From positions 1-42,641 of the forward strand of contig JAHFPU010000222.1 in the NCBI GenBank assembly GCA_023266635.1: a DNA stretch of 42,641 nucleotides, given 5' to 3'. The position numbers were made by a program, and so were the translations under genes. Within the stretch, counting starts at the first letter, position 1. The number at the start of each line of letters is the position of its first letter. The stretch is from Sphingobium sp. GTDB lineage: Bacteria > Pseudomonadota > Alphaproteobacteria > Sphingomonadales > Sphingomonadaceae. Below the pieces are notes generated by a model. That model made no database searches and was not told the origin of the DNA. It was given only the letters and a program-made list of their open reading frames with translations. Below are positions 35,880-42,641 of this stretch, in pieces.

Positions 35880-38352
35880 CAAAGCCCCCGCGCCCCTGAC
35901 GCTCAATGATAGCCATCACCGTTTCGACAAGATTGGGTAATGACCTCTTCGATTTGATAAGAACCGCCTCGACATTCGCGACGTCGCTATGCCGGAAATC
36001 ATGGGCGGAATAGATGATGACCGGTGTAGCAGGCGCATGGGCGGGCGACAGATCGGGAAGGATTTCAAGTCCAGACCCATCCGGCAGGTCAATGTCCACG
36101 ATAGCGATATCGACTGCATTCTCCGCCAGGAACGCCCGCGCAGATTGCAGATCGGTGGCCCGGGCGATCCGGGCCAGATCACCCAGCGCCTTGGCGGTGA
36201 TTTCCAACGTATCGCTGTCGTCGTCGATGTGCAGAACCATCGGCATCGGCGTCGTACCGCGCGCTATAGCGGCGTTTACCGCATCGTTCAGGCGCGCCTC
36301 GCGAACCGGCTTGGGAATCCAGTCGATTATATCGAGCGCAGCCATCTCGGCTGCCTCAACCGCCGGGTCCGAGGAGGCGATCACAATCACGGGAACAGTT
36401 CGCCCAGCCGGATGCGCGCGAATAGCCTGGATCATGGCCATCGCATCGCCCTCATGAGGCTGGAAATCGAAGATCACTGCCAGATAGGACCTGTCCCCGA
36501 TCGCCAGCAAAGCCTCTTCGCGCGATCGCACCACGTCGATCCTAATGGCCTGCGCCGAGAAACCCTCGCCTATCGCCAGCGCTTCCGCCTCTTCCGCATA
36601 GATCAGGAGCCGCGGGGCGCCCTGCATCTCCTCCTGGCCCGTCACGGCATTCCAGAGTGGCACGGCAAAGGCAAAGACGCTACCACCGCCATCGCCATCC
36701 TCGAACCAGATCCTGCCGCCATGATTATGGACGATTTCGCGCGATATGGAGAGGCCTATTCCCGTACCCGATACCGCCTTGTCAGAGTTTCGCCGCGCCT
36801 GGGCGAAGCGGCCAAACAGCCGTTCGCGCAGTTCCTTGTCTATGCCCGGCCCCTGGTCGCGGATCGCAACGCGAACCTCATCCTTCCGCACCTCCAATGT
36901 GAGCGTGACGGCAGCGCCCGAAGGTGAGAATTTGATTGCATTGGACAGCAGGTTGGTCGTGACCTGAACCATCCGATCCATATCGCCACGAACCATGGCC
37001 GGATTTTCCCCGGCAATCATGCTGAGCGTCACCGCGTGGGTATCGGCCAGAGGCCGCGCGCCCTCCAGAGCCTGCTGCGCCGCGGTCCGCAAATCCATCG
37101 GCTGGAAATCGAAACGCATTTCGCCCGACTGCATCTTTTCGACATCAAGCAGGTCGTTGACGATGCGGATCAGGCGGTTCGCATTATTCTCCGCTATCAC
37201 GATCAAGCGCTGCGCCGTTGCGGGCAGGTCGTGCGTCGCGCCACCGCGCAGCAGGCCAAGGGACCCGACGATGGAGGTAAGGGGTGTCCTCAACTCATGA
37301 CTGACGGTCGACAGGAACTGATCCTTGAGTTGCTCGACCTTCTCGCGCTCCGACACGTCGCGGAAAGATGCGACGATGTGCATCCCATCCTCCTGCGGCA
37401 TCAGACCAAGGGTAACGTCCACGGGCACCCTTTCCCCATCCGCGCGCCGCGCCTTCACCTGCGTACGTTGCGGTTCCGCAAGCCCCTGCGGAGTTAGGCC
37501 CAATCGATCCAGGAACGGCCCCTCGCCAGGGGCAATGTTCGCGATCATGGCAATGTCGCGGCGCACCAGCGCGGTCTTGGGGTAGCCGAACAGCTTTTCG
37601 GCCGCGCCGTTCATGACCTCGATCCCCCCACTGGGATTGATCAGGATCACCGCGTTGAAATCGCTTTCGAACAGCGCGATTTGCCGGTTGTGCGCCTCCG
37701 TCGCGGCGCGGGTCGCAATATATCGGCCTCGCCGATTACTCCAGACGATATAGGCGAGGGAAAAGCCGATGATCGAAACGACCGTCACCATGCTCCAATA
37801 GAGGATATTGGCCATATGGGACCGACCTTTGGCCTGCTCCTGATTGCGCGCGACCTGATCGTCTTGCCGGCGGGCCAGCTTGCCGACTTCCGTTTCGATG
37901 CCCTCCATCAGGGACCGTCCGTTCCCTGCGGCCACCATCTTGCCGGCCGCCGCAAGCCCGTCGCGATCACGAACGTTTATAACCGCCCGCATCTCGGCGA
38001 ACTTCGCCTGCGTCAACTGATCCAGTTTCCGCAAAGTTGTTTGTGTCTCGTCATCGCTTGCTGAAGCGAGGCGATCGAGCGTGGACAGTTCCCGCGTCAT
38101 CCCTGCCTCAATCCGATTGAAAGGCGTCAGGAAAACGGGGTCGCCGGTCAGCGCATAACCACGCTGGCTTCGCTCGGCATCCTTGATGTCCGCCAGCAAG
38201 GCTTGCGCTGCATTTACGCGCCGAAGCGACTGGGATGCGTCATTGAGATTGCGCAGGTTCCGCTGATAGGCGGCCGTCAGGGACAGGCCCAATATCGTCA
38301 AGAGTATCGGCAATATCGCGGCTACCGCCACGCTTCGCCAAAGCTTGGGCAT
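35872..38352 (-). CDS. Hybrid sensor histidine kinase (CHASE3-like, PAS, HisKA, HATPase, two receiver domains)
   Basis: CHASE3-like AERSQRGYALTGDPVFLTPF, VSHELRTPLTSIVGSLGLL, NLLSNAIKFSPSG, receivers LAVIFDFQPHEGDAM and VLHIDDDSDTLEI...IAIVDIDLPDGSG. Confidence 0.92.
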   Translation of the reverse strand: MPKLWRSVAVAAILPILLTILGLSLTAAYQRNLRNLNDASQSLRRVNAAQALLADIKDAERSQRGYALTGDPVFLTPFNRIEAGMTRELSTLDRLASASDDETQTTLRKLDQLTQAKFAEMRAVINVRDRDGLAAAGKMVAAGNGRSLMEGIETEVGKLARRQDDQVARNQEQAKGRSHMANILYWSMVTVVSIIGFSLAYIVWSNRRGRYIATRAATEAHNRQIALFESDFNAVILINPSGGIEVMNGAAEKLFGYPKTALVRRDIAMIANIAPGEGPFLDRLGLTPQGLAEPQRTQVKARRADGERVPVDVTLGLMPQEDGMHIVASFRDVSEREKVEQLKDQFLSTVSHELRTPLTSIVGSLGLLRGGATHDLPATAQRLIVIAENNANRLIRIVNDLLDVEKMQSGEMRFDFQPMDLRTAAQQALEGARPLADTHAVTLSMIAGENPAMVRGDMDRMVQVTTNLLSNAIKFSPSGAAVTLTLEVRKDEVRVAIRDQGPGIDKELRERLFGRFAQARRNSDKAVSGTGIGLSISREIVHNHGGRIWFEDGDGGGSVFAFAVPLWNAVTGQEEMQGAPRLLIYAEEAEALAIGEGFSAQAIRIDVVRSREEALLAIGDRSYLAVIFDFQPHEGDAMAMIQAIRAHPAGRTVPVIVIASSDPAVEAAEMAALDIIDWIPKPVREARLNDAVNAAIARGTTPMPMVLHIDDDSDTLEITAKALGDLARIARATDLQSARAFLAENAVDIAIVDIDLPDGSGLEILPDLSPAHAPATPVIIYSAHDFRHSDVANVEAVLIKSKRSLPNLVETVMAIIERQGRGGFDG

Positions 38353-38536
38353 TCCTCGACCGGCTGGGGTCGTTAAAGGCGCTGTACTCTCCAGGATATC
38401 GGCTCTCTCATCCAGGGACGAACGACCTCGTTCGAAGACTGAACCTGTCCGACCTCAATGTCGAGTACAATGGCAACTGGAACCGTTACGAACGCTTCCT
38501 CTACTATTTGGTCAGGCAATCCGATCCAAATTCATG

Positions 38537-39025
38537 TCAGAGAGCCCTTGCCTCCAAATCCAGCAAGGCCTGCTTCGCGACAAGCCCGCCCGCGAAGCCC
38601 GTGAGCCGTCCCGTCGATCCGATCACCCGATGGCACGGCGCAATGATGGAAATCGGATTTTTGCCGTTCGCAGCCCCAACGGCACGGGAAGCGGAAGGCT
38701 TGCCAATCTGATGGGCGATCTCACCATAACTGCGGGTCTGGCCGAAAGGAATGGTGAGCAACGCTTTCCAGACCATCTTCTGAAAGTCCGTTCCTCGAAA
38801 ATCGAGTGGAACGGTGAACGCCTTGCGATCGCCAGAGAAATAGGCGCCCAACTGACGCTCCGTCTCCTGAAGGATCGCGTGATCATCCTCGTCTCTAACC
38901 GCGCCGAGCCGCACCCGATCTGGATTATCGTCCTGCCAAAGGATCGCAGCCAGTCCTTGCTCGCTCGCTACGAGCGTAAGCTCACCCACTGGTGAAGCCA
39001 TTTTCTTGCGCACATAAGCCATCAT
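38537..39025 (-). CDS. ogt: Methylated-DNA--[protein]-cysteine S-methyltransferase
   Basis: PCHRVIGSTGRLTGFAGGLVAKQALLDLE and RSYGEIAHQIGKPSASRAVGAANGKNP. Confidence 0.95.
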   Translation of the reverse strand: MMAYVRKKMASPVGELTLVASEQGLAAILWQDDNPDRVRLGAVRDEDDHAILQETERQLGAYFSGDRKAFTVPLDFRGTDFQKMVWKALLTIPFGQTRSYGEIAHQIGKPSASRAVGAANGKNPISIIAPCHRVIGSTGRLTGFAGGLVAKQALLDLEARAL

Positions 39026-39157
39026 ATATCTCCTTCCAGCGATTGAGACGGACTAAGCCCGCCTAAATCACGATCTAGGAAGGGATATGGCGCAAGCAGA
39101 CAACGCGCGCATCCCGATGCTTGCTGTCAAAAAGCAGCTTAAGCGCCAATTCCGGTA

Positions 39158-39958
39158 TCAGTGGACGAACCGCGCCACGACATCCCGGTAGGACCGGCTG
39201 ACCTTCACCTGCGCGCCGGATTCCAGCACCAGGAAACATTCGCCATTGGTGTGCGGCTTCACCTGCCGCACCTGCGACAGGTTGACGATGGTCGAGCGAT
39301 GAACACGCTGGAAATTGCGCGGGTCGAGCCGCTTTTCCAGATCCTTCATCGTTTCCCGCAGGATCAGCGAATTGTCGGCGGTGTAGATGCACATATAGTC
39401 GCCCGCCGCATCGATCCGCTCGATGGAATCCACGTCGACGCGGAATATCTGGCCGCGATCCTTGATGTTGATGAGCTTCTCGAAGCGACTGGAGGCCGGC
39501 GTGTCCTCCTCCGTCACGAAGTCACTCATCGCCTGCGGCGCGACTTCGGCCAGCACCTCGCGCAGACGCTCTGCTTCCTGTACCTGCCGCTTCTGGCCCA
39601 GCCGCTGGCGCACACGGTCAAGCGCATCGGCCAACCGGTCCTGCTCCACAGGCTTCATCAGATAATCTACGGCCTGCGCCTCGAACGCGCGGATGGCGTG
39701 GTCGCTATAGGCGGTCACGAAGATGAACAGCGGCGGCTCGATTTCCATCATTCCCTGCACGACGGAAAAGCCGTCAAAACCGGGCATCTGGATGTCTAGG
39801 AAGACAAGGTCTGGCTTGTGGGTCTTGATCGATCGGATGGCTTCGCGGCCGTTCATACAGGTGTCGATGATCTCGACATCCTCATGCGCCTCAAGGCGCA
39901 GTTTCAACCCCTGGATGGCAAGGCTCTCATCATCCACGAGGATCGTTCTGATTGTCAT
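39158..39958 (-). CDS. LytTR-family (LytR/AlgR) response regulator
   Basis: TILVDDESLAIQGLKLRLEAH, DLVFLDIQMPGFDGF, LytTR domain FQRVHRSTIVNLSQVRQVKPHTNGECFLVLESGAQVKVSRSYRD. Confidence 0.95.
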   Translation of the reverse strand: MTIRTILVDDESLAIQGLKLRLEAHEDVEIIDTCMNGREAIRSIKTHKPDLVFLDIQMPGFDGFSVVQGMMEIEPPLFIFVTAYSDHAIRAFEAQAVDYLMKPVEQDRLADALDRVRQRLGQKRQVQEAERLREVLAEVAPQAMSDFVTEEDTPASSRFEKLINIKDRGQIFRVDVDSIERIDAAGDYMCIYTADNSLILRETMKDLEKRLDPRNFQRVHRSTIVNLSQVRQVKPHTNGECFLVLESGAQVKVSRSYRDVVARFVH

Positions 39959-41052
39959 GCGGCCACTTTCGTTGGTTCTTCCATTATCAGCGGCATTTCT
40001 ATGGTTACAGAAAAACCGCCTCCAGGCGTGGAACGCGCATCGAAGGAATGTCGTTCCCCATATGCCTGGAACAACCGGTCCTTGATGTTCGCCAGGCCCA
40101 CGCCTGTTGACAGGTTCGGCCTGACATTGGCTTCGTTCAATCCCGGACCCGTATCGGACACGACGATCCGGACGTTTTCACCGGCAGACTGCGCCGTAAC
40201 CGTGATTTCAGCGCCCTCCTCCTTCGGCGCAACGGCATATTTGATGGCGTTTTCGACCAGCGGCTGCAGCAGCAGGGAGGGAAGCCTTGCCTGCGAAACG
40301 GTGGAATCAATGACGAACACCGACTGGAGCCGATGCTCGAAACGCATCTTCTCAATCTCTAGATAGAGCTTGAGCGTTTCCACCTCCTGCTCAAGCGTCA
40401 CCTGCGCCGTAGGCTCATTGATCAGCGTATATCGCAGGAAGGACGACAGGCGGGACAGCATGGCGTTCGCGCGGTCGGTTTCCTTCAGCAGGACAAGCGT
40501 AGAGATACTGTTCAACGTATTGAACAGGAAATGCGGGTTGAGCTGATAGCGCAGCATCGCAAGCTGCGCAGAACTTGCCTGATTTTCCAGATGCAGCAAC
40601 TGGTCCGCCTGCTCCTCGACCGTCAGGTAGAAATTGATCGCATAATAGAGCGCCGACCATGCGCCGAGCAGGGTTGTGCTGAGATAGGCTGCGCCCAGAA
40701 ACAGCTGCAGTCCAGCGGTGTCGCTCGTGCGGTTCTGGGTTGCGAAGACCCAGGAATCGATAAAGGCGCACATGCCCGCCGCGCCCAGCACCACCAGGAT
40801 CGACACGCCCCAGGTAACAATAGGGCGCTGGCGCAACAGCAACCGGAATATGACCGCCATCAACAGCGTGACCGAATAACCGGTGACCGTCGAAATCAGC
40901 ACCGGCACCAGGCTGGACAGCGGCTGACCATTGGCGACGGTCGACGACGCGCGCAACAGAAATGCCCCCAGCCAACCCACCGTCTGCAGGTTCCAGAATG
41001 CGCGGTTCTTGTCCGCAAAAAAGGGTTCGGCTTGAAGGGGTTTTACCGACAT
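39955..41052 (-). CDS. LytS/YehU-type membrane histidine kinase
   Basis: LRYQLNPHFLFNTLNSISTL, LLLQPLVENAIKYAVAP, VVSDTGPGLN; overlaps the response regulator start by ATGA. Confidence 0.94.
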   Translation of the reverse strand: MSVKPLQAEPFFADKNRAFWNLQTVGWLGAFLLRASSTVANGQPLSSLVPVLISTVTGYSVTLLMAVIFRLLLRQRPIVTWGVSILVVLGAAGMCAFIDSWVFATQNRTSDTAGLQLFLGAAYLSTTLLGAWSALYYAINFYLTVEEQADQLLHLENQASSAQLAMLRYQLNPHFLFNTLNSISTLVLLKETDRANAMLSRLSSFLRYTLINEPTAQVTLEQEVETLKLYLEIEKMRFEHRLQSVFVIDSTVSQARLPSLLLQPLVENAIKYAVAPKEEGAEITVTAQSAGENVRIVVSDTGPGLNEANVRPNLSTGVGLANIKDRLFQAYGERHSFDARSTPGGGFSVTIEMPLIMEEPTKVAA

Positions 41053-41114
41053 CGCGCAGAGACTAGCGGCTTTTCAGATCATGGTGAAGTGCAAGCGGGG
41101 ATATTGCGGCACGA

Positions 41115-41594
41115 TCAGGCCGCGATTTCTTCCACTCCACCGACCGGGGCGATTTCGTCCGGGTAAATCCAGACCAGATCGCACAGGCCCAGCGCACGGC
41201 CATCATGCGAAAGGATACGGATCTGCTGGATCGGCTGACCGTCGCGACGATCGGCAAGGGTCGGGACGGACGGCACGCCGCATTCCCATTTCTCGCCCCA
41301 CTGCCGCAGCGCGATCATCACCGGGGCGAGTTCATTGCCCTTTTCTGTAAGGCGATATTCCACCTTGCGTCGGTCACAGCTCATTGGCTCGCGCACCATG
41401 ATGCCCTTTTCGACCAGCCGCGCCAGACGGTTGGCCAGGATATTTCGGGCGATGCCCAGCGTGGACTGAAAATCCTCGAAATGCCGCGTACCGGCAAGCG
41501 CGCCCCTCAGGATCAGGAACGACCATTTCTCGCCCATCGCCTCCAGCGCACTGGGAAGGCCGCATGTAAGCGCACAGGGAAATTCGTCCAACAT
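41115..41594 (-). CDS. HxlR-family winged-helix transcriptional regulator
   Basis: MLDEFPCALTCGLPSALEAMGEKWSFLILRGALAGTRHFEDFQSTLGIARNILANRLARLVEKGIMVREP. Confidence 0.92.
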   Translation of the reverse strand: MLDEFPCALTCGLPSALEAMGEKWSFLILRGALAGTRHFEDFQSTLGIARNILANRLARLVEKGIMVREPMSCDRRKVEYRLTEKGNELAPVMIALRQWGEKWECGVPSVPTLADRRDGQPIQQIRILSHDGRALGLCDLVWIYPDEIAPVGGVEEIAA

Positions 41595-41797
41595 GACTCC
41601 GCAATTACTCCAATTCGCGCCCTGTTGCAAAATTGTGAAACGCGCACGAAACAGCCTGGAATATAGGTTTAAAAACAAAACGTATCAAGTGTTCGGACAA
41701 AGGCGAGTGTGGCAGGGAAACCTAGGCGCGCAGCCAATTTCGCCTGACAGCCCTTTTTTGTTGCATGGCGGCAAAAATCCCCCACATCGGTATTCAT

Positions 41798-42641
41798 ATG
41801 TTGCGCCAATATGAACTTGTTGAACGTGTAAAACGGTACGACCCCGATGCGGACGAGGCGATGATCAACCGCGCCTATGTCTTTTCCATCCAGAAACATG
41901 GCAGCCAGAAGCGCGCCAGTGGCGACCCCTATTTCAGTCACCCGATCGAGGTGGCCGGCATCCTGACGGACCTGTATCTGGACGATCAGACCATCGTCAC
42001 GGCGCTACTGCATGACACGATAGAAGATACGCTGGTCACGCATGAAGAGATTGAGAGCGTGTTCGGCAAGGATGTCGCGCGCCTCGTCGACGGCGTGACC
42101 AAGCTCAGCAAGATAGAGGCGCAGTCCGAAACGGAACGCGCGGCCGAAAACCTGCGCAAATTCCTCCTGGCTATGTCCGACGATATTCGTGTCCTGCTGG
42201 TGAAACTGGCGGATCGGCTCCACAATATGCGTACGCTGCATTTCATCAAGAATGAGGACAAGCGCCGCCGCATCGCCCGCGAGACGATGGACATCTACGC
42301 CCCGCTCGCCGAGCGGATCGGCATGTATGATTTCATGCGGGAAATGCAGCTTCTCGCCTTCCGCGAGTTGGAACCCGAAGCCTATGACAGCATAACCCGG
42401 CGGCTTGAGCAGCTGAAGGAGGGCGGTGGCGACAAGGTCGCGCGGATCGCCTCCGGCCTGCAGATGCTGCTCGGCAATGCCGGCATCAAGGTCACCGTGT
42501 CCGGCCGCGAAAAGCATCCTTATTCCATCTGGCGCAAGATGCAGGAGCGGCACATCAGCTTCGAGCAGCTGACCGACGTCATGGCGTTCCGCGTCATCAC
42601 CGACAGCACGGAAGATTGCTACCGCGCGCTCGGCATCATCC
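41798..42641 (+). CDS. RelA/SpoT-family (p)ppGpp synthetase/hydrolase, N-terminal part (truncated by window end)
   Basis: Manual translation from ATG 41798: MLRQYELVERVKRYDPDADEAMINRAYVFSIQKHGSQKRASGDPYFSHPIEVAGIL...LHDTIEDT (HD motif)...DRLHNMRTL. Confidence 0.95.
   Translation, partial: MLRQYELVERVKRYDPDADEAMINRAYVFSIQKHGSQKRASGDPYFSHPIEVAGILTDLYLDDQTIVTALLHDTIEDTLVTHEEIESVFGKDVARLVDGVTKLSKIEAQSETERAAENLRKFLLAMSDDIRVLLVKLADRLHNMRTLHFIKNEDKRRRIARETMDIYAPLAERIGMYDFMREMQLLAFRELEPEAYDSITRRLEQLKEGGGDKVARIASGLQMLLGNAGIKVTVSGREKHPYSIWRKMQERHISFEQLTDVMAFRVITDSTEDCYRALGII

Noticed and set aside
38345-38995. 216-aa plus-strand ORF over ogt
   Set aside because: Antisense to a well-supported Ogt gene; no domain recognised.
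1-42641. tRNA/rRNA genes, CRISPR arrays, IS elements, prophage genes
   Set aside because: Looked for on reading; no regularly spaced direct repeats, transposase or phage motifs, or RNA gene signatures recognised. Short or divergent elements could be missed without tools.

Overview
GC-rich alphaproteobacterial window, most likely a sphingomonad (inferred from gene content, intergenic repeats and codon usage; not proven). It splits into three parts. (1) ~1-7.2 kb is a catabolic cluster: three paralogous Rieske non-heme oxygenase alpha subunits (one truncated by the window edge), a lipoprotein PQQ dehydrogenase fused to cytochrome c, a VOC-family protein and an SDR. A near-identical 20-bp palindromic element lies in both divergent promoter regions of this cluster. 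(2) ~8.1-24.7 kb is an organosulfur scavenging locus: SsuC/SsuB ABC transporter, three SsuA-like binding proteins, a TonB-dependent receptor, an SsuD-like and a DszA/NtaA-like flavin monooxygenase, a SfnB/DszC-like acyl-CoA dehydrogenase homologue, a cysteine-dioxygenase-like cupin, a three-domain rhodanese, class II aldolase, D-2-hydroxyacid dehydrogenase, peroxiredoxin-like protein and LysR regulator. A 49-aa translationally coupled small ORF missing from the supplied ORF track also sits here. (3) ~25-42.6 kb is signalling and housekeeping: heme oxygenase plus bacteriophytochrome HWE kinase, membrane glucose dehydrogenase, hybrid CHASE3 kinase plus response regulator, Ogt, a LytS/LytTR-type pair, HxlR regulator and the start of a RelA/SpoT homologue. 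No tRNA, rRNA, CRISPR array or intact mobile element was recognised. All family calls come from reading motifs by eye; no database search was run.
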